DNA of 45,257 nt from Gemmiger sp. Lineage in GTDB: Bacteria > Bacillota > Clostridia > Oscillospirales > Ruminococcaceae. Position 1 is the first letter of the stretch. Every line of letters begins with the position of its first letter. A program made the translations under genes and the position numbers. The stretch is taken from positions 1 to 45,257 of the forward strand of contig JAQUSS010000006.1 of the NCBI GenBank assembly GCA_028710135.1, read 5' to 3'. This document shows, in pieces, positions 18,602 through 27,633 of the stretch. The notes below the pieces were generated by a model. That model saw nothing but the letters and a program-made list of their open reading frames with translations. It did no database searches and had not been told where the DNA came from.

Positions 18602-21600
18602 ATGCAGCAAGATAACAAGCTAAAGCACGGCATCCAGCCGTTTTGGTTTTGGAACGGTGCCATGGAGGAAGGCGAGATGCGCCGCCAAATCCTGGCGATG
18701 AAGGCACAAGGGCTGACCGGGTTTTTTATCCACCCGCGCCAGGGGCTGGAGATACCCTACCTTTCCAAAACGTTTTTCGAAAAGGTACAGCTTGCCGTGG
18801 CGGTGGCCAAGGAATGCGGCATGGAGGTGTGGCTGTACGATGAGTTCCCCTACCCCAGCGGCATCAGCGGGGGCAAGGTGACGCTGGCCCACCCCGAGTA
18901 CGCCTGCACCGAGCTGATAAAAACCTGTGCCGATTACAGCGGCGGCCAAACGGCCCGCCTGTATGCCCCGTGGGGCAAGGTGCTATCGGCCCGCGCCTAC
19001 CGGGTGGAGGATGGCCGCTGCCGGTGGGATAGCTACCTGGATTTAAAAGACCTGGTGGGCAGCGGCTACCAGCAGGATGTTTTTCAGTTTAGCGGGCTGA
19101 CAAAATACAACAAAAAGCGGTATTTCCAGGGGGAGCTTGCCCAGTATTTGTACTGGCAGGTGCCGCAGGGGCAATGGCGGGTGTACCTTTACACCGAAGC
19201 CGTGATGAAAAACTTTAAATACTTTGAGGAATTTATTGACCCCCTCAACCCGGCGGCGGTGCGGTACTTCCTGGAAACGACCCACGAGCAGTACAAGCAC
19301 TACGTGGGGGCAGAGTTTGGGAAAACCATCCGGGGCATTTTTACCGATGAGGTCACCGCGTTCCCGCCGTTCCACCCATGGTCCCGCTTGCTGCCCGGGC
19401 TGGTGCAGGCCGATACCGGGCTGGATTTGACCGAGTATCTGCCCGCTTTATCCGAAGATATGGGCGAAATTACGGCAAAAATACGCTATGCCTACTGGAA
19501 CGCCGCCACCGAGCAATTTATCAAAAGCTGGGATCAACAGGTTTACGGCTGGTGCGAACAAAATAACCTGTTGTACGTTGGCGAAAAACCAATTTTGCGC
19601 AGCAAGCAGCTTGCCTACACCCATGTGCCGGGCATTGATGCAGGCCACCAAAAATTTGAGAGCCGGGCCGTGCTTGCGGCAAACAAGTACCGTGCCAACG
19701 GCAAAATCGCCTCCTCGGCGGCGCATTTTTACAAAAAACCGGCGGCCCTGTGCGAGGCATTCCACAGCATTGGCTGGGGGATGACCCTACAGGATGCCAA
19801 ATGGATTTTTGATTGGCTGACCGTGATGGGGGTGGATTGGTTTGTGACCCACGGTGCCTACTACACCACCGATGCCCTAAAAAAGCACGATGCGCCACCC
19901 TCCGGCTTTTACCAGATGCCCTGGTGGCAAAACACCCACCAGCTTAGTGGCTATGTGCGGCAGCTTAACAACTTTTTGACCCAAAACCGGCGCAGGGTAT
20001 CGGTGCTGCTGCTAGACCCCATCACCAGCACCTGGACGGAAACCGACGCGGCCCTTGCGCGCCTAAACCAGGATTTTGCCGATTTTCAAAACCAACTGTT
20101 GCGCGCCGGGGTGGATTATTATATTATGGACCCACAGCTATTTGCACAGGGCACCGTATCCACCCAGGGGGGCAGGGCTTGCTACCATAACGGCGAGGAT
20201 GCCTTTGAAATTGTGGTGCTGCCGTTTATGACCAACCTGGAACCCTGCGCCGTAAACAAGCTGCAAGAATATGCGGCGGCGGGCGGGCAGGTGTTGGCCG
20301 CCGCCACCCTGCCCTACCGGAATGTGGCGGGCCTGGCCTACGAAAGCTGGGTTGCCGCCGCGTTTGGGGTGGCGCCCGCCGCGGCCTGCCGCGCCTATTT
20401 TGCCCCGGCAAGCCCCAACACCCAGCCCCCCCTGCAGCCCCAAAAGCAGCCGGATGCCCAGCCGGGCAACTGCCGCTTTGTGGCCGATTGGCAGCAGGCG
20501 GTAACGGCCCTTGCCCAGATGGAACAACCCCTGCGCAAATGGCAGGTGCGTGCGGATGCGGGCGATTTATTGCAGGTGCAAAGCACCGGGCCGGATGGCA
20601 CCGAAAAACTGTTTTTAACCAACCTGGCCCCGCAGCGCTGCACGGCCGAGATTTGCTTGGGAGGCAAGCGTATAAAGCGCTGCCTTGCCGGGGGCGAATC
20701 TCTATTTTTGAGCGAGGAAACGCTGCTGGAACCGCCGGTGGCCTACCCGCTGCTAACGCTGGATACCGCCGAAATTTTGCCCTGCCGCGCATTATCCCCC
20801 AACGCGCTGCGCCTTGGCCGGTGGCAGCTACACCTGCCGGACGGCCAAACCGCCCCGGCGGAAACCTTCCCCTTAATTGACCAGTTTGAGGCTGCGGGCA
20901 TCAAAATTGCGGTTTGCCAAAAAGATTTCTTTGGTTGCCCCAAGGAGCTTGCCTTCCCGCCGGTAACGGCGCGGTATACCTGCTACTTTGAAAATACCCT
21001 GCCGCACGGCACCAAGGTGCTGCTGGTGATGGAGCCGGGCACCCTGTTGGGGGATTGGCAGCTCCGCCTTGGCGGCAGGGAATACGGCCCGGCGGATTTT
21101 GCAACCACCCCCGTTTACCTGCCCAGCAACCTGGCCCTGGATGTAACCGAGGCCCTTTGCCCGGGGCAAAATTGCCTGGAGCTATGCCTAAGTGCCGAAA
21201 AAAGTTTTGGCGGCATCCGCAACCCGCTCTACCTGTGTGGGCGGTTTGGGGTGGCGCTGGGGGCAAACGGCCCGGTGCTGGGGCCTGCCAAGGCCCAGGG
21301 GCCAATGGCGGGGCTTGCTGCCTGCGGCCTGCCCTACTACGCGGGCACAGCCGAATTTACCAAGCAGATTCCGCCGCCGCTTCGGCAGCAGGCGCTGCAA
21401 AGCGGTGGGCTGCGCGTTTGCGTGGGGGACGAACATTTCCACCAGGCGCTGCGGCTGAAGGTAGGCGGGGCCGAAATTGGCACCTGTGCCTTTGCGCCCT
21501 ACGCTTTTACGGTGCCTGCCGCTGCCCTGCAAACCGCCGATACCCTTACCATGGCGGTGGATACCGCCCTGGAACGCCTGTTTGAAGGCGAATATTTTGA

Positions 21601-21655
21601 GGAAACCGCCCACGAATACCGTGGGGTGGAAACCGAACCCATGGCCACAATTTAA
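18602..21655 (+). CDS. Large glycoside-hydrolase-like protein (GH106-like, possible alpha-L-rhamnosidase relative)
   Basis: 1017 aa: LKHGIQPFWFWNGAMEEGEMRRQILAMKAQGLTGFFIHPRQGLEIPYLS plus C-terminal beta-sandwich-like region; family assignment from memory only. Confidence 0.6.
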   Translation: MQQDNKLKHGIQPFWFWNGAMEEGEMRRQILAMKAQGLTGFFIHPRQGLEIPYLSKTFFEKVQLAVAVAKECGMEVWLYDEFPYPSGISGGKVTLAHPEYACTELIKTCADYSGGQTARLYAPWGKVLSARAYRVEDGRCRWDSYLDLKDLVGSGYQQDVFQFSGLTKYNKKRYFQGELAQYLYWQVPQGQWRVYLYTEAVMKNFKYFEEFIDPLNPAAVRYFLETTHEQYKHYVGAEFGKTIRGIFTDEVTAFPPFHPWSRLLPGLVQADTGLDLTEYLPALSEDMGEITAKIRYAYWNAATEQFIKSWDQQVYGWCEQNNLLYVGEKPILRSKQLAYTHVPGIDAGHQKFESRAVLAANKYRANGKIASSAAHFYKKPAALCEAFHSIGWGMTLQDAKWIFDWLTVMGVDWFVTHGAYYTTDALKKHDAPPSGFYQMPWWQNTHQLSGYVRQLNNFLTQNRRRVSVLLLDPITSTWTETDAALARLNQDFADFQNQLLRAGVDYYIMDPQLFAQGTVSTQGGRACYHNGEDAFEIVVLPFMTNLEPCAVNKLQEYAAAGGQVLAAATLPYRNVAGLAYESWVAAAFGVAPAAACRAYFAPASPNTQPPLQPQKQPDAQPGNCRFVADWQQAVTALAQMEQPLRKWQVRADAGDLLQVQSTGPDGTEKLFLTNLAPQRCTAEICLGGKRIKRCLAGGESLFLSEETLLEPPVAYPLLTLDTAEILPCRALSPNALRLGRWQLHLPDGQTAPAETFPLIDQFEAAGIKIAVCQKDFFGCPKELAFPPVTARYTCYFENTLPHGTKVLLVMEPGTLLGDWQLRLGGREYGPADFATTPVYLPSNLALDVTEALCPGQNCLELCLSAEKSFGGIRNPLYLCGRFGVALGANGPVLGPAKAQGPMAGLAACGLPYYAGTAEFTKQIPPPLRQQALQSGGLRVCVGDEHFHQALRLKVGGAEIGTCAFAPYAFTVPAAALQTADTLTMAVDTALERLFEGEYFEETAHEYRGVETEPMATI

Positions 21656-21674
21656 AAAGGGGGCCGTTTGGCTT

Positions 21675-22454
21675 ATGGAAAAAACAATACGCTGGTGCGC
21701 CATTGGCGATTCCTTCACCTACTTGAACGACCACCGGGACGAGATGGGTTTCCGCGTTCAAAAAGGGTATTTGACCCGCACGCTGGAAAAGCTGAACACC
21801 CCGGTGGAACTGATTAATTTGGGGATCAATGGTTCCACCACCGCCGATTGGCTAAACGCCCCCCTGGCGCAGGCCGAGCTGTACACCATCCTGCTGGGCA
21901 CCAACGATTGGTTCCACGGGGATATCCCGCCCGGCACCAAAGCCGATTACCAAAACGCCCTGCCCGGCACCACGCTGGGCAATTTGGGGCGGCTGGTGCA
22001 GCGCATCCGCGCGCTGTGCGCCACCGCACCCATTTTGGTAATGAACCCGGTGGAACGTGGGGATTTTATCTGCCTGAGCGATTTTACCAACACCGCGCAT
22101 GGCAGCTACCGCCCGGCGGGCGGGGGCACCCTTGCCGCGCTGGCCGAGCAAATTTTGCAGGGGGTAACCGGCCCCGGCGTTGAAACGCTGGATTTACATG
22201 GCCTGTGCGGCTTTACGCCGGGCAATGCCGTGCATTTTAAGCGGGTGCGCCGGGCGGGGGCTATTTGCGAGCTACCCTACCCCCAGTTTGTGGACCTTCC
22301 GTTTGACCCCGTGGCCGACCCCTACCCCTACCCCGAGGCCGCTGTTGCCCTGACCTATGATGGGCTGCACCCCTCCGACGAAGGGTGCGAAATTTTGGCG
22401 GGGCTGCTGGCCGGCCGGCTGAACGAGATTTTGGCGCGCAAAACCAACCCCTAG
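21675..22454 (+). CDS. SGNH/GDSL hydrolase, putative carbohydrate esterase
   Basis: IRWCAIGDSFTYLNDH, LGINGSTTADW, LLGTNDWFHG, DGLHPSDEGCEILA. Confidence 0.87.
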   Translation: MEKTIRWCAIGDSFTYLNDHRDEMGFRVQKGYLTRTLEKLNTPVELINLGINGSTTADWLNAPLAQAELYTILLGTNDWFHGDIPPGTKADYQNALPGTTLGNLGRLVQRIRALCATAPILVMNPVERGDFICLSDFTNTAHGSYRPAGGGTLAALAEQILQGVTGPGVETLDLHGLCGFTPGNAVHFKRVRRAGAICELPYPQFVDLPFDPVADPYPYPEAAVALTYDGLHPSDEGCEILAGLLAGRLNEILARKTNP

Positions 22455-22461
22455 GCATAAC

Positions 22462-22507
22462 AAAAGCGTAAGCTGTGTACCAAAACGGTGCAGCTTACGC
22501 TTTTTTT
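22462..22507 (+). terminator. Rho-independent terminator after the sulfatase/GH/esterase operon
   Basis: AAAAGCGTAAGCTG ... CAGCTTACGCTTTTTTT. Confidence 0.88.
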
Positions 22508-22579
22508 GCCCCCCAGCTCGCCAGAATAAAACAAAAACAACGGCCCAGCGCTGGATGGTGGGGGCGCAAAGTGGAAAAT

Positions 22580-22610
22580 ACTTGACATTATCAAGTTGTT
22601 TTTATATACT
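22580..22610 (+). promoter_or_regulatory. Promoter and probable operator of MarR gene
   Basis: TTGACA (22582) - 17 bp - TATACT (22605); dyad ACTTGA-CATTA-TCAAGT overlaps the -35. Confidence 0.8.
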
Positions 22611-22635
22611 GGAGGTATTGAGAAGGGGTGCCGCC

Positions 22636-23094
22636 ATGCAACAAACGCTTGCCTATTTTGTGACCCTGCTGCGCAAAAATTTTACCGAATATTGTAACCG
22701 CCGCCTGGCAAAGGTGGGGTTAACGCAGGGGCAGCTTTACTTTATTTTGTACATTGGGCGTCACCCGCGCTGCGCCCCCAAGCAGGCCGCGCAGGCCCTA
22801 CAGGTGGATGCCGGGCAGGCCACCCGCACCCTGGCCCGCCTGGTGCAGGATGGCTTTGTGCTGCAAGAAAAGGACGAGAAAGACCGCCGCGCCCACACCC
22901 TGCGGCTAACCGAGCAGGGGCAGGCGGCCTTTGGGTTAAGCCACGCCCTGCTTACCCAGTGGGAGGCAAAGGCGCTGTGCGTGCTTTCGGCCAAGGAGCA
23001 GGCAACCCTGCTGGCGCTGCTGGCCAAGGTGGCCCGGCAGGGCTGGCAGAACGAAGAAAACGAGCCGGGCGAAAAGAACCAACCGGCGCAATAG
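22636..23094 (+). CDS. MarR family transcriptional regulator
   Basis: LTQGQLYFILYIGRHPRCAPKQAAQALQVDAGQATRTLARLVQDGFVLQEKDEKDRRAHTLRLTEQG. Confidence 0.92.
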   Translation: MQQTLAYFVTLLRKNFTEYCNRRLAKVGLTQGQLYFILYIGRHPRCAPKQAAQALQVDAGQATRTLARLVQDGFVLQEKDEKDRRAHTLRLTEQGQAAFGLSHALLTQWEAKALCVLSAKEQATLLALLAKVARQGWQNEENEPGEKNQPAQ

Positions 23095-23367
23095 GGCCAA
23101 TCGGCCCAGCCGGGGCAGTGGGTGCACGGCAACGCGGCCCGGCCCGCAAGGGTACACCCGCAAAAATACCATGGCAAAATACCCCCGCTAAAAAACGGCC
23201 CTTATACCCCGGCCAAACCCCCGCCCCAAACCCGGCGCAACCCCACCTAAAAACAGGTAAAACCCCGTGCACGGGGCACAGGGCGGGGCGGGTATGCCGC
23301 CGCCCTGCTGTGCGGGTTACCACAAACCCCCACCAAAACACCCAAAAACAGAAGGAGAATGAAAACC

Positions 23368-23868
23368 ATGACGTATGCAATTGTTTACAGCAGCCAAACC
23401 GGCAACACGGCACAGCTTGCCGGGGCGCTGAAAGCGGCGCTGCCCGCAAGCAGCCTGGTGTACTGCGGCGCGCCCGATGCCGCCGCCCCCCAAGCCGATT
23501 TTGTTTTTGCAGGCTTTTGGACGGATAGGGGCAACAGCGACCCTGCCGCTACCGAATTTTTAAAAACCCTGCGCGGCAAGCAGGTGTTTTTGTTTGGCAC
23601 GGCGGGCTTTGGCGGCAGCGATGCGTATTTTGCCCAGATACTGCAACAGGTGGAAACGGCGCTTGACCCCTCCAACACGGTGGTGGGGCGCTATATGTGC
23701 CAGGGCAAAATGCCGGCATCGGTGCGGCAGCGCTACCAGGCCATGCAGGCCCAGCAGCCCGAAAAAATGCAGGAAATGATTGAAAATTTTGACCGCGCAC
23801 TCGCCCACCCGGACGAAGCCGACCTGGCCAATTTTGTGCAGGCCGCCACCCCCTTTGCCGCTCAGTAA
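23368..23868 (+). CDS. Flavodoxin family protein
   Basis: YAIVYSSQTGNTAQLAGAL FMN-binding loop; KQVFLFGTAGFGGSDAYF. Confidence 0.88.
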   Translation: MTYAIVYSSQTGNTAQLAGALKAALPASSLVYCGAPDAAAPQADFVFAGFWTDRGNSDPAATEFLKTLRGKQVFLFGTAGFGGSDAYFAQILQQVETALDPSNTVVGRYMCQGKMPASVRQRYQAMQAQQPEKMQEMIENFDRALAHPDEADLANFVQAATPFAAQ

Positions 23869-23891
23869 AAATACGGAACACGCCAACCAAA

Positions 23892-23935
23892 AACACCCGC
23901 CACATTGCAAAAATGTGGCGGGTGTTGCTGTTTTG
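23892..23935. terminator. Bidirectional terminator between flavodoxin and MATE
   Basis: ACACCCGCCACATT-GCAAA-AATGTGGCGGGTGT then TGCTGTTTT. Confidence 0.85.
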
Positions 23936-23938
23936 CGC

Positions 23939-25288
23939 CTATGCCGAGGCCCGGTGCAGGGTGGTGCGCCATTTGCCGGTGCGGTACTCGGCAAAAGAAA
24001 TCAGGTAGTTGGCCAGCCAGCCGATGGGCACGGCAAACCACACCATCTGGATGCCGAACCGGGGGGCCAGGGTGACGGCCAGCACCACCCGCAGCCCCAA
24101 ATTTACAAGGTTTGCCACCGTGAACATGGGCATATCGCCCGCGCCCCGCAGCAGGCCGTCCGTCATCATTTTTAGCCCAATCAGCAGGTAAAACAGCCCG
24201 GTAAAGCGGGTGCAGGCGGTGCCGGTGGCCAGCGCCACGGCGCTGCTATCGGTATCCATAAACAGCGAGATTAAGGGGGTGGCACACGCTTGGGTAACCA
24301 GGCAGATGCCGGCGGCAATGGCCGCCACAATGCCGTAGCCCACATGGTAGCCCCGCGCTACCCGGCCCTGCTGCCCGGCCCCCAGGTTTTGGGCTGTATA
24401 GCTGGAAAAGGCGTTGCCAATGGCGGCCATGGGCACAATGCAAAGGCTTTCAATCCGCATGGAGGCCGAGTACCCGGCCAACACCTCCGACCCAAAGCTG
24501 TTTACCACCGATTGCACCAGCATCATCCCGATGGAAACGGTGGACTGTTGCAAAATGGAGGGCAGAGCAATGCGGTTCATCCGGCCAAATTCCTTGGTGT
24601 CAAAGCAAAGCCCGGCCCCCTTGGCCGGGTAGCCGTGCAGCACCCGCAAAAAAATTACAAAGGAGGCAACCGCCGATACCCCCTGGGCAATCAGGGTGGC
24701 CCAGGCAACCCCGGCCACCCCTAGGCCCAGCACCCGCACCATATATAAATCCAGCGCAACGTTAAAAAGGGACGAAAAAACCAGCAAATACAGCGGGATG
24801 CGGCTTTTGCCCAAAGAGTTGAACAGGGCCGAAAGCACGTTGTACATAAATAAAAACGGCAAGCCTAAAAAGTAGATATCCAGGTAGGTGGTGGCATCGC
24901 CCAGCACGTTGGCGGGGGTTTGCAGCCACGCCATAAAGGTGGAGGAAAACCGCAGCCCCACCCCGCCCAGCACCAGGCCCAACACCAAAAAGGCCACCAG
25001 CGCGGTGGAAACCGAGCGCCGCATACGGGTGTAATTGCGGCTGCCAAACATCTGCGCCGTGATGACGGAAGCCCCCACCCCGCCGCCGATGGCGATGGAG
25101 ATGAACACATTGGTCAGCGAGTAGGAGGCGCCCACAGCCGCCAGGGCCTCCTCGCCCACAAAGCGGCCCACAATTACTGAATCGGCCATGTTGTAAAATT
25201 GCTGGAACAAATTGCCGATGATCATGGGCAGGGCCAGGGTCAGCAGTGCCCGTGCGGGCGGGGTGCGTATCAGATATTCCTTTTCCAT
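23939..25288 (-). CDS. MATE family efflux transporter
   Basis: MEKEYLIRTPPARALLTLALPMIIGNLFQQFYNMADSVIVGRFVGEEALAAVG; ORF-track extension to 25549 reads through a repeat cluster. Confidence 0.92.
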   Translation of the reverse strand: MEKEYLIRTPPARALLTLALPMIIGNLFQQFYNMADSVIVGRFVGEEALAAVGASYSLTNVFISIAIGGGVGASVITAQMFGSRNYTRMRRSVSTALVAFLVLGLVLGGVGLRFSSTFMAWLQTPANVLGDATTYLDIYFLGLPFLFMYNVLSALFNSLGKSRIPLYLLVFSSLFNVALDLYMVRVLGLGVAGVAWATLIAQGVSAVASFVIFLRVLHGYPAKGAGLCFDTKEFGRMNRIALPSILQQSTVSIGMMLVQSVVNSFGSEVLAGYSASMRIESLCIVPMAAIGNAFSSYTAQNLGAGQQGRVARGYHVGYGIVAAIAAGICLVTQACATPLISLFMDTDSSAVALATGTACTRFTGLFYLLIGLKMMTDGLLRGAGDMPMFTVANLVNLGLRVVLAVTLAPRFGIQMVWFAVPIGWLANYLISFAEYRTGKWRTTLHRASA

Positions 25289-25368
25289 GGGTACCTCTCT
25301 TGTTTGTTTTACATCTGTTTTTGCTGGGGGGAAAATTTGCGGCGTTGCCAAACGGGGAACCTCCGTAG

Positions 25369-26148
25369 GGGCACGATACATCGTGCCCGCCCAATGGGGG
25401 CAACGGGGCATGGCAGAACGGATGGGGCGGCGGGGGGCGGCAGGCCGCGCACCACGCCTGTGCCGGGGCAACCCCCGCACCGTGCCCATTGCCCGGGCAA
25501 AATTTGTGGCGTGCGCCCGCGCCGGGCCAATCCGGGGGCGCGGTGCCATGGCGGGGCGGCCACCATGTATGGTGGCCCTACAGGGTTGCGGTTATGGTTG
25601 GGCCTGCGCGGCCCGGCAAAATTGGCACCGCCCGCCACACGGAATTGTGGTGATGGTTGGGCCTGCGCGGCATGGCAAAATTTGCACCGCCCGCCACACG
25701 GGGCCTCCGTAGGGGCACGATACATCGTGCCCGCCCAATGGGGGCAACGGGGCCTGGCGAAACGAATGGGCCCACCGGGCGGCAGGCTGCGCACCGCGCC
25801 TGTGCCGCGGCAATCCCCCGCACCGTGCCCGTGCCGGGGAAAAATTTGTGGCGTGCGCCCGTGCCGGGCCAATCCGGGGGCGCGGTGCCATGGCGGGGCG
25901 GCCACCATGTATGGTGGCCCTACAGGGTTGCGGTTATGGTTGGGCCTGCGCGGCATGGCAAAATTGGCACCGCCCGCCACACGGGGCCTCCGTAGGGGCA
26001 CGATATATCGTGCCCGCCCAATGGGGGCAACGGGGCCTGGCAAAAACCCGCACCGTGCCCGTGCCCGGCCAAAATTTGTACCACGCCGGTGCCCGTGCCA
26101 ATCCCGGGGCCGCGGGCCATGGCGGGGCGGCCACCATGTATGGTGGCC
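25369..26148. repeat. Palindromic repeat cluster 5 (B 25369, A 25558, B 25713, A 25900, B 25996, A 26129; each 20 bp)
   Basis: Strict B-A alternation in one orientation with ~340/283-bp spacing and a ~59-bp internal tandem duplication (ATGGTTGGGCCTGCGCGG at 25594 and 25653). Confidence 0.9.
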
Positions 26149-26480
26149 CTACGGGGTTGCGGTTATGGTTTGGTGTGAACAAATTTATCTTAGTATATAG
26201 AACTTCCCCCCGTTTGTAAACAACAAAAACCCTATCCACACCGCCGTACACACTACACTTTGTTAAGCGGAAATTTAGGGTGGAATTTCAAGCGGGGCGT
26301 TTACCGGCTCTTGGCACCGGAAACCTGCCGGCAAATTGCTGGCAACCACAATTTTGGGGTTTGCCCTGCGGTGGGCGGGTGTGTTAAAATGGCAAAAACA
26401 GGGCAACGGCAAAATGCCCGGGGCGGCGGGCAAAGCGGCGGTTTTTTATGCCCGCGCCCAAAAAAGGAGGGGGAAGCGAT

Positions 26481-27380
26481 ATGGCCCTTGCAACCCTTGG
26501 CAACCCGGCGCCGGGCAGCGCGGGGGAGCCGGTATTTACCAAAAGCAACACCATCCGGGAGGAATCCTCGCAGTATTTTAACACGCCAAGCAGCTTTGCG
26601 CGGGAAAATTTGCTGTATGTGGAAATGTACGGCAGGTTTGCCTGTGCTGAAACCTACCGGGTGGAGCGGGATGGCTTTGACAGCTACCTGCTGATGCTTA
26701 CCACCGAGGGTAGCGGCACGGTGGAAACCGCCGCCGGTGCGGTAAGCTGCGGCAAAAATACCGTCACACTGGTGGATTGCAATGCCTGGCACCGCTACTA
26801 CGCCAACGGCCACTGGCGGTTTTACTGGCTGCACATCAACGGCCGGGCGGCCGGGCCGCTGATGGGGCAACTGCTGCGGCGGCAGGGGGCCGTGGTGCCG
26901 GTAGCGCCCACCACGCCCGCCATGGCCGCCTTTTGCAGGCTGGCAACCCAAGGGCCGGGGCATACCATTGAGCAGGAGATTACGGCCTCGGCCCAGCTGC
27001 ACGGCATGATGGCCGCGCTTTTAACGGCCACCCACGGCGCGGATGCCGCAACCACCCAGCTAACCACCCAGGTGCTGGCCTACCTGGATGCCCACTACCA
27101 AGAGCCGTTTGGGGTGGAGGCACTGGCGCGGCGGCTGGGGGTCAGCACCTCCACCCTAAGCCATACCTTCAAGCAGGAAACCGGGTTTTCCCCCTACGAC
27201 TTTTTCATCAACCGGCGGATGAACCAGGCCAAATACCTGCTAAAGGCCACCCAAAACGCGGTTGCCGAAATTGCCGAGGCGGTGGGCTACCAAAGCACGG
27301 CCAATTTTATCACCCAGTTCCGCCGCCGGTACGGGCAAACGCCGGGGGCCTTCCGTACCAACAGCCAGCACGATGCCTAA
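26481..27380 (+). CDS. AraC family transcriptional regulator
   Basis: N-terminal sensing domain; C-terminal AHYQEPFGVEALARRLGVSTSTLSHTFKQETGFSPYDFFINRRMNQAKYLLKAT. Confidence 0.92.
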   Translation: MALATLGNPAPGSAGEPVFTKSNTIREESSQYFNTPSSFARENLLYVEMYGRFACAETYRVERDGFDSYLLMLTTEGSGTVETAAGAVSCGKNTVTLVDCNAWHRYYANGHWRFYWLHINGRAAGPLMGQLLRRQGAVVPVAPTTPAMAAFCRLATQGPGHTIEQEITASAQLHGMMAALLTATHGADAATTQLTTQVLAYLDAHYQEPFGVEALARRLGVSTSTLSHTFKQETGFSPYDFFINRRMNQAKYLLKATQNAVAEIAEAVGYQSTANFITQFRRRYGQTPGAFRTNSQHDA

Positions 27381-27505
27381 AAAGCACCCGCGTTTTTTGG
27401 GCAGTTTTGCAGGGGCAGCACCGGCGTTGGGGTGCCTTTTTTTTTGCGGGGGCGGTTTGGGGTGGAGAATTGCAGGATGTTTAAATTTTTTTGCGGTTTC
27501 TTGCA

Positions 27506-27534
27506 TTGCGGCGGGGGCAAAAAAGCGGTATTTT
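27506..27534 (+). promoter_or_regulatory. Candidate promoter for DUF5107 gene
   Basis: TTGCGG (27506) - 17 bp - TATTTT (27529). Confidence 0.35.
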
Positions 27535-27547
27535 AAGGGTAGATTAC

Positions 27548-27592
27548 GACGCGCTGGACGCACTGGACGCACTGGACGCGCTGGACGCGCTG
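27548..27592 (+). repeat. 9-bp tandem repeat (GACGCRCTG)x5 in predicted 5' UTR
   Basis: GACGCGCTG GACGCACTG GACGCACTG GACGCGCTG GACGCGCTG. Confidence 0.95.
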
Positions 27593-27633
27593 GTTCAAGC
27601 GCGTTTGCCAACACCCAACAGGAGGGAACCACC

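Noticed and set aside
23263-23276. 14-bp palindrome CCCCGTGCACGGGG upstream of the flavodoxin gene
   Set aside because: Short GC palindrome in very GC-rich DNA without other supporting context; could be chance.
23939-25549. N-terminal extension of the MATE ORF to 25549
   Set aside because: The extension translates the repeat region; MATE homology begins at MEKEYLIRT (25288).
25360-26160. CRISPR-like alternation of repeats and spacers
   Set aside because: Repeats are 20-bp palindromes of two types with long, mutually similar spacers and no cas genes; they fit interspersed palindromic elements.
27262-27633. 124-aa N-terminal extension of DUF5107 ORF overlapping AraC and the 9-bp repeat
   Set aside because: SD GGAGGG and ATG at 27634 fit the domain start; the extension overlaps the AraC coding region out of frame.
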